DNA of 64,000 nt from Macrotis lagotis (GCF_037893015.1 NC_133660.1:286847078-286911077), one strand, 5' to 3'; shown: positions 20,868 through 31,070, numbered from the stretch's first letter. Notes: generated by a model from the letters alone, not told the origin. Numbers and translations: made by a program.

Positions 20868-21115
20868 AGGGGGTCTGAGTCTGGAGTCCATGGACCCTCA
20901 AGAGATCTGGGAATAGATGTCAAGAGATCTATCAGCTTGACTAAGGGAAAACCACATCTGCTTGTTCACTAACCTCTAACTGAAATATAGTATTTCCTTC
21001 CATTATAATGTCAAAATCTAGCATTCCCTTCAATTATGATTTTTTTAAAAAAAATTTCAGAATAGTCTATAGTCTTCGTCAGACTGCCAAAGAGAATCCC
21101 TATACAAGAAACCTC
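20868..21115 (+). mobile_element. Ancient dispersed repeat, possibly a DNA transposon
   Basis: GGGTCTGAGTCTGGAGTCCATG, TTCACTAACCTCTAACTGAA, CCTTCAATTATGATTTTTTT, CTTCGTCAGACTGCCAAAG. I recognise this as an old mammalian repeat whose ends are usually inverted (CAGGGGTTC-like). I am unsure of the family; a non-autonomous hAT-like element is a guess. It lies inside the long L2. Confidence 0.4.
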
Positions 21116-21339
21116 AATAATTCCTAGACTAGAGGATCGGAGTGAGGAGGAAAAGAGAAGTGAGGCATGGGAAGAGGCAAGGGATGGGCAATTGGGATGA
21201 GGAAGGTTGATTTTCTGGGTAAAGATTTAGCATGACTCGACAGAAAGGACTGGGTGTACAAAGGGAGCTCAATATGATTACTGGAATCCCCAAGGATGAG
21301 GTTAGGGTTTAGGGTGAAGAAGACTGAACACAAAATATA

Positions 21340-21490
21340 GCAGGTACTTAAGAAATGTTTGTTGAATGGAATGGAATCAAATCCAGCACAGAATTTAGTG
21401 CAAATTAATGAAGAATCAATTATTAAGCCTGGAATGAGGCTAAGCATTGGACCACAATGTGAGATAGACAGTCCTAGAGATCAAGGAGAT
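21340..21490. mobile_element. Two short L2 tails inside the long L2
   Basis: Plus-strand tail GCAGGTACTTAAGAAATGTT at 21341-21375. It is followed by a reverse tail (GAGGCTAAGCATTGGACCAC, AGGAGATCATACTCTAATAG) at 21430-21500. Confidence 0.5.
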
Positions 21491-21724
21491 CATACTCTAA
21501 TAGTGTGAAGTAACAGAGATAGAGGGAGTTGAGGAAGGAAAGAAAAGGACCAGGAGTCTGGGAGAAAACAGCAACAAAGAGACTTATGAAAAAATTTCAG
21601 TGGAGGAGAGTTGCTGAGTGATAATGGCAGGAGCAGTGTTGGAAATGAAGGGGGGATGGAGTCGAGGAAAACCAACAAAAGGAAAATGAAATAAAGAACC
21701 ACCACCTCGTTGATGGCAAGGGAT

Positions 21725-21925
21725 GTTGTGTCTTCAAAAGAAGATATGACTAACATGGAAATATGTTTTGCATGACTGCACATGTATAATCAACATCAAA
21801 TTACTTGCCATCTTGGGGGGGGAAGGGAGAGAAAGAATTTGGACTCAAAATTAAAATAAAAACCAAATGTTAAAAATCATTTATAAAATGTATGTGGGGG
21901 AAAATAAAATGTTATTTTTTTAGAA
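21725..21925 (+). mobile_element. L1 3' UTR end
   Basis: GACTAACATGGAAATATGTTT, GACTGCACATGTATAATCAA, CAAATTACTTGCCATCTTGG, a G run, then GAATTTGGACTCAAAATTAA and an A/T-rich tail. It matches the standard marsupial L1 3' UTR order. Confidence 0.85.
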
Positions 21926-22264
21926 AGGAAAGACAGGTTACATTGAATGCCAAAATATAGGAAGAGGGTGCTGAAGGGATTTTAGGGTGAAGGGAAGTTT
22001 GCTAATGATGAGGAGGCATGGTGATACCTGGTGCAAGTCAACCAAGATGGCCCTAGGGAAAGCAATGAGACAAATTGAATTGGAAATGGAGAAGGATGTC
22101 TTAGCCTTAGCCCTTGGAACACAAGAGTTATCAGAGATCTGGGGCACTGATAAGACACTACTAGGAAAGATCATTTAAGTGATTTCAGTCTCAATTTCCT
22201 CATCTGTAAAATGAGAATAATAATATTAATGGTGAAGCACCAAACAAATATTAGCTAATATTTT

Positions 22265-22385
22265 TGTTGCAACTCTCAATGCTTCATATGCAAAGAACAG
22301 AAAAAAAAATAGTCCCTATTCTCAGGGATTTATATTCTAATGGAGAAGACATGAAATTAACTGGGTAGATACAGGACATATTGAA
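22265..22385 (-). mobile_element. L2 3' end fragment
   Basis: AGTCCCTATTCTCAGGGATT, TATATTCTAATGGAGAAGAC. Reverse L2 tail. Confidence 0.6.
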
Positions 22386-22441
22386 AAGATGGTAGATTTA
22401 GAATTGGAAGAGAGGGTGGAGGTGAGCTAGCTCCACCCTTC

Positions 22442-22606
22442 CATCTTACTTTATTTTAGTTTTTTGTTGGCAAGGCAATGGGGTTAAGTGACTTATCCAA
22501 GGTCACACAGCTAGGTAATTATTAATTGTCTGAGGTTGGATTTGAACTTAGGTATTCCTGACTCCAGGGCCAGTGTTCTATCCACTGCATGACCTAGCTG
22601 TTCCCA
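22442..22606 (-). repeat. Short marsupial SINE
   Basis: Reverse copy: GGCAAGGCAATGGGGTTAAG, GGTCACACAGCTAGGTAATT, GAACTTAGGTATTCCTGACTC, CTATCCACTGCATGACCTAG. Confidence 0.88.
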
Positions 22607-22844
22607 CTCTATCATTTTACAGAGAGAAAAAGAAGTCCTAGAAGGTTGACTCTTCCCCCAAATAGTAACAGGCAGCTATGAAGACTTTGGTCCTCTGACC
22701 CCAGAGTCAGTGATCCTTTCCATCATCTTCTGCTGCCTCAAGGGTTGTTGCCCAAAGAAGATGAATGGGAAAGTAATTCATAAATTATGAAAGAAACTAT
22801 AGAAATGCATTGGAATAAAAAAAAGAAAAAGAACCTTACACTCA

Positions 22845-22960
22845 TTCTTTTTTTTTTAAGAAAGATTTTATTTATTTTGAATTTTACAATTTTTCCCCTA
22901 ATCTTGCTTCCTCCCCCCCCCCCCGAAAGTAAAGTCTGTTAGTCTTTACACATTCATTCT
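22845..22960 (-). mobile_element. 5'-truncated L1 3' UTR
   Basis: Reverse of the same L1 tail as at 16.0 and 29.4 kb: TTTTATTTATTTTGAATTTT, CCCCTAATCTTGCTTCCTCC, a C run, AAAGTCTGTTAGTCTTTACAC. Near-duplicate ACA(C/T)TCATTCTT words flank it and may be the target-site duplication. Confidence 0.75.
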
Positions 22961-23394
22961 TAAAGGACAACAAAACAGAGGTTATTCATGGGATCTCCCT
23001 GCAAGGTTTCCTCCCCCAGGACCTTCCTGGTGGCCTTTTCTGGATCCCTCCCATCCTGGCAAGCAAATTCAAGGAAGTCCTTCCTGCCAGACCCCATCTA
23101 GCATGATTCCTTCACACTAGATTTATGGCTAGAAACTTGAAGTTGATTTTATTTCCAGGCCTTTCCAGGCTCAGTACTTCTTCCTGTCTGAAGGTGAGTA
23201 AATTCCAGCCTCCTGGTTCCCTAAACTTGGTGATTCTGAACCATCTACCCAGTTCTACTCCTACCTCTCCCTGGCCTCACGCATACCTATCCAGTAAAGC
23301 TCCCCCATCCCTAGTTCTTACTCAGCGTAACTAGGGTGTATTAATTGGGGCTGTGTCTCAAGGAGCAGAAATTTAAATGGGGTAGGGGTTGATT

Positions 23395-23870
23395 CATTGC
23401 ATTCCAGTAAGTAGTATAATAGCCAGCCCTCATATCAGAGGTGCTCCTGAACACCCCAACTCCCAGTGGGCTCCACGAAACTGTAGCTTGACCAGCAGCC
23501 TTACCCCAGTAAACATCTCAGCAGGTGTACTAAAAGCAGCTTAGGGTAACCAACAGGTATCAAACCTGTTGGTGGTGTAAGAGGTGAGTGCCCCATTTAT
23601 ACGAAGACTTTCCGATGAAAATAATTTGTTCCAGTGGCCGAGTGGCCTAGTTGGCATTGGGAAGTAGTTAGAGTTTGGTCAGGCACCAAAGGTACCAAGG
23701 TCTACTTCATTCTGGGTCATCGTCTTTCATCTTAACTTTTTGTCCTGCCGTTGGACTTTGATGTCAGGGAGAGAGAGTGAGACTGTGCGACTCTGCCTCA
23801 CTTAAATCCAATTCATGTGGAAGTCGTCAACTTGATGGTTTCTTTGAAAAGAAAGGACAAACAATAGCAT
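23395..23870 (+). mobile_element. RTE-related repeat with SINE-like 3' tail
   Basis: GAGGTGCTCCTGAACACCCC, GGTGGTGTAAGAGGTGAGTG, then CTTTTTGTCCTGCCGTTGGA, CTCACTTAAATCCAATTCATG and GAAAGGACAAACAATAGC. The end resembles the RTE-type tail found on the long SINEs, so it may be an RTE 3' UTR. It contains an exact 10-bp inverted repeat at 23549-23558 and 23564-23573. Confidence 0.5.
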
Positions 23871-23876
23871 CCCCAG

Positions 23877-23930
23877 CACTTTGGCACACAGAAGGAGCTT
23901 AATAAATGCTTACTGACTTGACATGATTTG
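23877..23930 (+). mobile_element. L2 3' terminal fragment
   Basis: CACACAGAAGGAGCTTAATA followed by AATGCTTACTGACTTGA. Typical L2 terminus. Confidence 0.6.
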
Positions 23931-24359
23931 ATTCCATGGTAGTCTAATTTCATTAAGGGGAAACTGAGGCAAAGAGAGATAATGACAATTCTTTACTCCT
24001 TGTTTGTCCAATGCTCTGTCCTTGTTGCCAATGCTGCTGGCCCTCTGAGGACATCCCCAAACCCACTGAGAAGGCAGCTCTACCCCAGAAAGGGGACAAA
24101 GACTGGCAGACCAGACTGTGTTGAGTAGACAAGAACATGGCAGATGGGAGTCTAAAGGAGGATCTCAGGGCAGTGGTATCAGGGCTGGGTGATGCAGTAC
24201 CAGGCTCTGGCCACAAGGGGTCTTCTGTGTTCCACTAAACAGCCCCTCAGTGGTCTGATTCAAGAAGTGCAAGTTTCTCCTCCACAGAGTTGGGGCTGGG
24301 AGGAACATGGGGCTCCCTAAGAGGTGGTGACCTTGGCATGTTCCATGATGCCTTCTTGT

Positions 24360-24500
24360 AGAGGGCAGAAGACCCGGTCTTCATTCCAGCTTCTAACCGT
24401 CATGTGACCTTGGGCCAGTCCCTTCCCTTGCTTGAATTGGCTTCATTTGTCCTTAAAATGAGAGTCGTGGAATCTAAGGTCTCTGAAAGCTCCAAATCCA
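24360..24500 (+). repeat. MIR-type fragment
   Basis: GACCTTGGGCCAGTCCCTTC, CATTTGTCCTTAAAATGAG, TCTAAGGTCTCTGAAAGCTCC. Diverged 3' half of a MIR. Confidence 0.6.
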
Positions 24501-24597
24501 TGAATCTGATAGAAGCCCAGTGGTCTTCTAGCTTCCCTGAACCTGAGGCAGTCTAGCATCCCCAGATACCCTCAGGAGCATCGGACCCCTCACAGAA

Positions 24598-24690
24598 CAA
24601 AATGGCGGAGCTAGGAGGGCCCTTAGGGACCATCTCGTCTAAGGCCCCCGTTTTACAGAGAAGAAAACTGAAGCCCAGAGATAATGAAAG
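24598..24690 (-). repeat. Ancient GAGCTGGAAGG/MIR-like fragment
   Basis: ATGGCGGAGCTAGGAGGGCC, CTTAGGGACCATCTCGTCTA, TTTTACAGAGAAGAAAACTG. A clear single copy of the ancient repeat whose first 32 bases or so resemble the minisatellite unit. Confidence 0.6.
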
Positions 24691-24999
24691 GAATACAAAG
24701 CCCGAATCTCTGACATTTAGCTCCTATCCCTATCAGTCAGTGTACATTTCCATCCCATGATGCCAACCATGAAAAAGAAAGAGAAAAAGAAAAATACAAA
24801 GTAGCTTGGTCCTCCATGGCAGGGAACCCTTAGCCTTTCTTCTGGACTCTTGTGGCTCTACCTGATAAAGGCCAGGAACCTTTTCTCAGAATTTTATTTT
24901 TAAATAATTGAAGAAAATGCTCATTTTTTCACATCCAAACTCACTAACCCCCTAAAATCTAGAGAGGTTTTTAAACCATTGGTCAAAGATGAATCTAGG

Positions 25000-25140
25000 T
25001 GGCCGAGTCCTGGAGACAGGAAGATTTGAGTTCAAATCCTGCCTCAGATACTTTCTAGCCATGGGCACTTTACCTTATGTGAACCTCAGTTTCCTCACCT
25101 GTCTTATACTTGCAGGCCTCCAAGGTCCCTTATGGGTTTT
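25000..25140 (+). repeat. MIR-type SINE
   Basis: GTCCTGGAGACAGGAAGATTTG, AGTTCAAATCCTGCCTCAGA, GAACCTCAGTTTCCTCACC. Confidence 0.75.
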
Positions 25141-25278
25141 AAATCTATGCTTCTTTTGTCCTTATATCACCATGTCCCGCTGCCTTCTGTCCTCCCAGTA
25201 AACCTTCCCTTGTAACAAAGGCCAAATGCAACTGAGCAAAACCAACTATCTCATCAGATTTATTTCTGAACCCCTAGT

Positions 25279-25295
25279 TTCTCTCTCTCTCTCTC

Positions 25296-25346
<51 letters not shown>
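25279..25346. repeat. (CT)n(CA)n compound microsatellite
   Basis: A CT run switching to a CA run, ending in CATGCTCC. Confidence 0.95.
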
Positions 25347-25348
<2 letters not shown>

Positions 25349-25615
25349 CTCCTCCACGATCACATTTCACTAATCCTGTGTATCTAAGATAACAGCAGCT
25401 CTGGAGCCATCATACTATTCGACAGAGCAAAGCCTAAGTCATCTATCTCCTCTTCCTGCAAAGGACTCGATGGTCAGATGTGCTGATTAAAATAGTCAGG
25501 GTGTGGCCAGTCAGCTTCATGATCACCTGAGGGCCCTTCCTCATCTCTCCTCTGAGATCAAGATCTGTCACTGACGATCACAGGACATCCAGCTAGTGGA
25601 TATTATTCTTTTTTT

Positions 25616-25774
25616 TTTTTTAGGATTTTTTCAAGGCAAATGGAGTTAAGTGGCTTGCCCAAGGCCACACAGCTAGGTAATTATTAAGTGTCTGAGGCTG
25701 GATTTGAACTCAGGTGCTCCTGACTCCAGGGCTGGTACTCTATCCACTGTGCTACCTAGATGCCCCCCCACCCC
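25616..25774 (-). repeat. Short marsupial SINE with target-site duplication
   Basis: Reverse full-length copy: T run, GGCTTGCCCAAGGCCACACA, GATTTGAACTCAGGTGCTCC, CTATCCACTGTGCTACCTAG. Duplications GATATTATTCTTTTT flank it at 25600-25614 and 25775-25789. Confidence 0.93.
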
Positions 25775-25789
25775 GATATTATTCTTTTT

Positions 25790-27340
25790 GTTTGCACTGT
25801 GAGGTATACTTAGGAACCGCTTGGCAAACTTCAAAGCCAATATAGAAGTCAATGAGGATGAGCTGTTCCTTGTTCTGATTATCTCACTCTGCATCAGTTC
25901 ATACAAGTCTTAGTATGTTTCTCGGAATTCCTCCTATTTAGTGTTTCTTCAGAAGCTTGTGGCAATTGTGATTTTTAAAACTCACTTTTGGTATTGTAAT
26001 TATAAACGACAGGACCCCATTGTGGAGTCATTTAGATTAAGTGATTCTAATGACCATAAACATATAAGCAGTGATGAACAGCCACTGTCCTGTCCCTGTG
26101 TCAAGTATAGAAACAATCAAATCTCCTGTGTGGATGAGTGCCCTGCCCCGCTGCTCACTACATTTCTGGGGGACCAGTAGCAACTTAAACCTGCTCCCAT
26201 TTCTGGTCTTGATTGGAAAACTCCCCTCCTTGGATAAGTGAACCCCCATCTTCCACATCTGGGCTTAGTTAGAAATGTGCCCTCCCATATCTGGTTAATT
26301 AATAGCGAGGGAAGTCAATCAGCCTCAAGGTCACCTGAGGGGACCATTTCTTTATCTCTTTTCCAAGACCTTCCCAACCAAGCTCATTTTTAAGAGACAA
26401 AACATCCCTGCTCAGACTCAATGATAAGGTTGTATTACCACTAGGATTTTTGCCATAACACATGTCTCCCTCACATGAGTGACCCTGGCCTTGTGTGTGG
26501 GGTGACCTAATAATAAAGCTCATCCTTTCAGTTGCTTCCCAAGTATCATCTCCTTTAAATCATTGAACCAAGATCTTTGTTGTAATCCAAACAATGAGGT
26601 CAAATGAAGCAGATCAATAATACTTCTCTCCCAAGGATCTCCACTCTTATTTTTTCAGCCTTTAAAAGTAGTTATTTTAGACAGATTCTTGGACTAGCAG
26701 GTGGCTCCCATCCATCAGCTCTTTCTTATTTAGTGCCTGTCTCATCCTTATGCAGTTTCATTCATTTTCCCAATTGAAACTTGGACTTCTCAAGCAATGT
26801 GAACAAATATACTGTTGAAGAGGGTAAATTGCCTGGTAAGTCTCTTCTCCGTCTTTTCCAGAGCTGTCTGGAAGGAGTTTATTAATGACTTTTTTCAAGT
26901 CATATATCTATACCTGTTGAGTTGTGATTTCATCATCTTATAAATTTGATGGACCTGTTGGTACTGGATATGAGACATCTTACAGATTTAGTAAAACCCA
27001 TGCAGGGAAGGCAGATCGAGGAGCCATCTATAGTTTTGACATCAGTATGAGCTTCAGTCATAGTCTTTTTTTAAAAAAAAAAAACCAAGGAACACATCTT
27101 ATCACAGATAAGTTCCATTCTATGGAAATAAGTCAAATCATTTTTACCCTGAATGTTTTCAGTAACCAACTCCAATTTATGGAAAATCACCTTATCATCC
27201 TATAAATAGGCCAAATTATCTTCAAAAACATAACCTGAAAGACCTTCAGAGACAATTTTCATTTGTTAAGTCCTTGTGACCAGGGTCTTACCAATATTTT
27301 GAATATTGAACATAATCAACTTGATTATAGAACGATGGAC
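25790..27340. other. Unclassified stretch with a weak direct repeat
   Basis: I recognise no gene or named repeat. Text at 26310-26372 (CAATCAGCCTCAAGGTCACC, TGAGGGGACC) is similar to text at 25508-25560 (CAGTCAGCTTCATGATCACC, TGAGGGCCC), about 800 bases apart in the same direction. An AATAAAGCTCATC signal-like word is at 26513. It may be one old multi-part repeat, but I cannot name it. Confidence 0.3.
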
Positions 27341-27341
27341 A

Positions 27342-27657
27342 TATGTTGTTGTTTATCCTTTGTTCTGGAAGGGAACTGTGACATCAGGGAGGTGATGCCA
27401 TGGCAAACACATGAATTGGATTTGAGTGAGGGGGGCCGTGCTAAGTCACCAGCCTCACTTTCTCCTCCAGAGCCATCTGGGTCCAGGGGCCAGATATGAA
27501 TCAAGATGACTGGAGATGGCCCTGTATTTGAGGTAGTCAGGATTAAGTGACTTGCCCAAGGTCACACAGCTAGTAAGTAGCAAGTGTCTGGGGTTAGATT
27601 TGAACTCTGGTCCTCCTAATTCCAGAGTTGATGCTCCATTCATAGAACCACCTAGCT
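27342..27657 (-). repeat. Long marsupial SINE (full length)
   Basis: On plus it starts GTTGTTGTTTATCCTTTGTT (reverse tail), then GGAGGTGATGCCATGGCAAA, CCAGCCTCACTTTCTCCTCC, GGTCACACAGCTAGTAAGTA and a reversed head ACCACCTAGCTGAGG. Nearly complete. Confidence 0.88.
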
Positions 27658-28085
27658 GAGGGTATATGAATGCATTGTTAGTAGAGATGTGATTGGGTCC
27701 AACTATTCTATAGAAAACAATTCGGAATTTTGCTGAGACAGTGCCTAAAACATTCATGCCTTTTGACCCAGAAATTCCACAGCTAGGCATGTATCCCTAA
27801 GGATGTCAATGATTGAAAAGAAAGGCTTCACGTACACCAAAGTGTTTTCTGAGAGGAAAGAATTGGAAGCAAAGTAGGTGCCCATCTGTTGGAAAATGGC
27901 TACCCAGGTTTCAGTACATGGATGCAATGTAGGAAATAATGAATATTATGAATAGACAAGCACAGGAAGATATGAACTAATGAGTATAAGTAGCAGAGTC
28001 CTGAGAACAATGTACGTAATGACTACAAGGATATAAATGGCAACAAAAACGACACAATTGGAACTGGATGTTTTGAAATGATGAT
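27658..28085 (+). mobile_element. L1 LINE ORF2 C-terminal fragment
   Basis: ATTGGGTCCAACTATTCTATAG, CATGCCTTTTGACCCAGAA, ATTCCACAGCTAGGCATGTA, AGATATGAACTAATGAGTAT. This is the diverged L1 order. It breaks off at about 28085 into sequence I cannot place. Confidence 0.75.
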
Positions 28086-28500
28086 AACTAAACTTGGCCC
28101 TAAAGGAGAGATAGAATTCTGGAAGAATCCTGTCTGGATTCTATCTGGAAGATAAAATCTGGGAGAATTCGAACTGGAAGATGAATATCCTCCAGCTGAA
28201 TGTTGTAGAGTTGTAAAAAGCTGATCCTGACCTTGGAGAAGAGATGAGGAACTGACCAGGTGATCGTGGAGCTGATTGGTAACCTGGAGGAGAGGTTCTG
28301 AGAGACTGAAGACTCAGTTTGTGGAGTATTTGCATATCATATAAAACTCTTTCAATGAGTATTGCTTAACTCTTTTCTTTTTAATTCTTTGCTTTAAAAG
28401 TGAGTCTCTGGGGAGGGAGAGGAGAGAAACATTAGAAATGCATATGATGGAAAAACAGAAGTATCAACAATAAAAACAGCCTACATAAAGAAAATGGATC
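28086..28500. other. Unassigned sequence, L1 tail-like at right end
   Basis: Bases 28089-28380 match nothing I can name. 28410-28490 has a GGGGAGGGAGAGGAGAGAAA stretch and an A-rich end that could be the 3' end of the L1 at 27.7 kb. If so, the piece between is an insertion in that L1. Confidence 0.3.
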
Positions 28501-28609
28501 AACTATATTTTTCTTGGCTCTTTTCTTTTAACTGCCCTTAGTCAATCTATTATTCTTGCTAACTGCCATGATGCCTCCCGGAAAGTCAAAGAGCTGCAAT
28601 AATATTTAG

Positions 28610-28770
28610 TCACATTCATGCGTCACAACGTCTTTAGATATTTCTCACTTGATGAGCATCTCCTTGGATTCCAGTTCTCTGAGGCCACAAAAGTGGCCTG
28701 CTATAAATATGTTGGAATGGATGAGATCTTTCTTTCTGTTTTTCACTTCCTTGGGGGTCCTCCCACTGGG
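28610..28770 (-). mobile_element. L1 ORF2 fragment
   Basis: Reverse L1: CACTTGATGAGCATCTCCTTG, GATTCCAGTTCTCTGAGGCC, GTGGCCTGCTATAAATATGTT. Confidence 0.65.
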
Positions 28771-28775
28771 ACAAT

Positions 28776-28865
28776 GGATTGGTCAATCCAGAAGCATTTA
28801 TTTAACATCTTCTATATGCCAGACACTAGACTAGGCACCAGTATTACCAATATCAAAAATGAAAT
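28776..28865 (-). mobile_element. L2 3' end fragment
   Basis: CAGAAGCATTTATTTAACATC, TATGCCAGACACTAGACTAG. Reverse L2 tail. Confidence 0.65.
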
Positions 28866-29089
28866 AATGCCAATGGTGAGAAAGGGAAAGAGGGGCCGAG
28901 AAGGGGGAGGAAGAACCACATGGATATGAGACCTTTTGGATATGTGAGATTTGCTGCTAGTATGCTAATTGTGAGATCCTTTCCAGGAGAAAAAATGATC
29001 ACAGAAATATTCTGAGGATGAAATGAGAGGCAACCTTATCCTGTGGTCCCTCATCCAGGATGAATAGACACACTGGATCACATGAATCT

Positions 29090-29285
29090 TGCTCATCTCT
29101 GACTGGAGTTCAAATCCCACCCCATACTTTTACCAACTGGGTCCTCCTGGGCAAGTCATTTAACCTCTGCCCACCTGAGTTTCCTCATATGTAAAATGTA
29201 GAGAATAATTTCACCTCTCTTTCAGGGTTGTTGTAAGGATAAAATGGGATCTTTTACTGTAGACTATAAAGTATTAACAGTACCA
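29090..29285 (+). repeat. MIR-type SINE
   Basis: GTTCAAATCCCACCCCATAC, CTGGGCAAGTCATTTAACCTC, AGTTTCCTCATATGTAAAATG, CAGGGTTGTTGTAAGGATAAA. Confidence 0.8.
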
Positions 29286-29399
29286 TTTTTATATTATATG
29301 TTTTGTTTTTATATAATATAATTATTATGATATGAAACCAGGAAATACATTTGTAGCAAAGAAGGATAGTTCATGGGCTCTTGGAGAGGCAAAGAAAAT

Positions 29400-29517
29400 G
29401 GCTAATGGAAAGACTAACAGACTGTCTTCTGTGGGGGGTGGGGGGGAGGGGAGCAAGATTAGGGGAAAAATTATAAAATTAAAAAAAATTAATGAATTAA
29501 AAAAAGAACATGCCTAG
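29400..29517 (+). mobile_element. 5'-truncated L1 3' UTR with G-rich core
   Basis: AAGACTAACAGACTGTCTTC, a G-rich run at 29429-29452, AGCAAGATTAGGGGAAAAAT, then an A-rich tail. Same tail type as at 16.0 and 22.9 kb. The plus-strand frame across it is not a gene. Confidence 0.8.
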
Positions 29518-29519
29518 TA

Positions 29520-30035
29520 GAAAGGGTCATATCCTGAGTTTAAAGGCAGCAAGAACATGAGACTCTTGATCATTCTACATTGTGGTCATTCTGCATGCTA
29601 ATTTTGAGCAAAATGATTCCTATGAAGATAATGAAAGCTTCCTTGCAAACTTTTCTGTTTTTTGGTTTCAAGGGATAAGGAGGCAGAAAAATTCCATGAA
29701 GAATTTGATAGGACACATCCCAATTCAGGCTATATGCATTTGAATACTCTCTGGGGCAGAGGGGAAGATGAAAACATTACAGGCTGAATATAGAATCATT
29801 CATAAGTAAGAAATGGGAGAGGCCAATAGCTTGTCAGCCTGTGGTATATCACAAATACTTTTCTGACCCTAGAAATGACAAATACTTCCCCCATTTTAAC
29901 AGACAGGAAACAGCTGAGTACTGATATGAGCATTAGTTGCAAATCAGTAGTCTATATACAATTAGACCACTGACTTGTCAGAGCAAAGAATATCATTTCT
30001 AAATTAGAAGAAAGAATAAAAATAAGGATCTTTGG
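29520..30035. other. Unassigned stretch
   Basis: About 500 bases of A-rich ordinary sequence with no recognisable repeat, gene or signal. Weak L1-like wording near 29.6-29.7 kb was not enough to call. Confidence 0.35.
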
Positions 30036-30166
30036 TGACTGGCATGGTTTAGTGGATAGGAGAATAGACTTGGGGTCAAGAAAATCTGGATCTGAATCCC
30101 ACCTTAGATCCTTACCAGCTACATGGTCTCGATGAGCCTTCTTCAGTCTCCATTTCCTCATGTGAT
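30036..30166 (+). repeat. MIR-type SINE
   Basis: TGGTTTAGTGGATAGGAGAAT, GAATCCCACCTTAGATCC, CTTCAGTCTCCATTTCCTCA. Confidence 0.75.
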
Positions 30167-30177
30167 TAAAGTAGGAG

Positions 30178-30339
30178 GGGGTGGCTAGGTGGCACAGTGG
30201 ATAGAGCAGCGGCCCTGGAGTCAGGAGGACCTGAGTTCAAATCTGGTCTCAGACACTTAATAATGACCTAGCCATGTGGCCTTGGGCAAGCCACTTAACC
30301 CCATTGCCTTGCAAAAAAAACCAAACAACTAAAAATAAA
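30178..30339 (+). repeat. Short marsupial SINE inserted beside a MIR
   Basis: GGGTGGCTAGGTGGCACAGTG head, GCGGCCCTGGAGTCAGGAGG, GGCCTTGGGCAAGCCACTTAA, A-rich tail. Target-site duplication TAAAGTAGGAG (30167-30177) versus TAAGGTAGGAG (30340-30350), one mismatch. The MIR continues after it (AGGAGAAAAATGATAGTACCC). Confidence 0.92.
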
Positions 30340-30739
30340 TAAGGTAGGAGAAAAATGATAGTACCCACTTCACAGAAAGATTCTGAGGAGCAAATGAGAT
30401 GCAGCCTTAAAACTTAAGTGCTATCTATTAGTGTTAATTAACTTTGCTGTTGATGCTGGGAAAATGGGGACTAGATCAATGAAAAGGCATCAACATAAGT
30501 CATCAGCATTTCCTAAGGAAGCTTAACTGATGTCTATCAATGACCAAAATGAGTAAACCAAAAGATATTAGAGACTCTGAAGAAAACCACCAAATTTGCT
30601 ACAAGGGAAGGAGTTGGTTGAATTTGGGGAGGGGGGTTGTCACTTTTTTGAGGAGTGTGTGGGACAGATGGGGGAGAAGAGGGCAATAAGAGTGATGCCA
30701 CTTATCAGTTGGTAGAAATTGGCAGTCAAAGGTTCAGAA

Positions 30740-31070
30740 TGAGACATGTGGATTTGATTTGATTGCCTGAGCTCACTTGTTTCAAAGGAGAATTTCTGGG
30801 CAGGGATGGAGGTAGGAGAGAGGAGTCAGTGGTTAGTGATCATCATTTGAAAAAAATGTCGATACAACATTTTAAAATATGTAAAAGAAGACAAAAATAA
30901 GTTCACAGAGGGACAAAAACATACAGAATCAGACTGAATTTAATAGATGCTTTAAAAAGCTAAACTATGTAACAGACATTTCGTTTTCTATGCAATAATC
31001 TTTTTTTGTTCTTTCTTGAATACTGAAACATTCCTATTGCTTGACAAGTTTTTTTTTTAAGAAAAAAATC
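30740..31070 (+). mobile_element. L1-like 3' UTR fragment
   Basis: GAGCTCACTTGTTTCAAAGG, GATACAACATTTTAAAATATG, CAGAGGGACAAAAACATACAG. It parallels 18.2-18.6 kb in wording and order. The family assignment rests on that similarity only. Confidence 0.45.

Larger units (their letters stand above)
17128..21705 (-). mobile_element. Very long, interrupted L2 LINE with endonuclease and reverse-transcriptase motifs
   Basis: Successive minus-strand pieces give L2 ORF2 in order from right to left. Endonuclease: LILGDSSNHIE at about 21268-21308 (family form LILGDFNIH). RT start: VSKDEVTYLFAKLIP at 19036-19086 and SLGSFPIACKIP at 18920-18956. Fingers: LNPFQASFLPCPSN at 18661-18709. Then SVLFWFSSYP and PSDTILVSFFF at 17973-18085 (family form PQGSVLGPLLF). 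The palm core HLFADDSPIYVSSPSL is at 17655-17706 with both catalytic Asp residues present. Insertions: GA repeats, L1-like pieces, a terminal-repeat element and L2 tails. Dead, but unusually complete. Confidence 0.85.

Noticed and set aside
28089-28380. Possible solo LTR-like insert in an L1
   Set aside because: No family match, no clear target-site duplication or terminal dinucleotides visible by eye.
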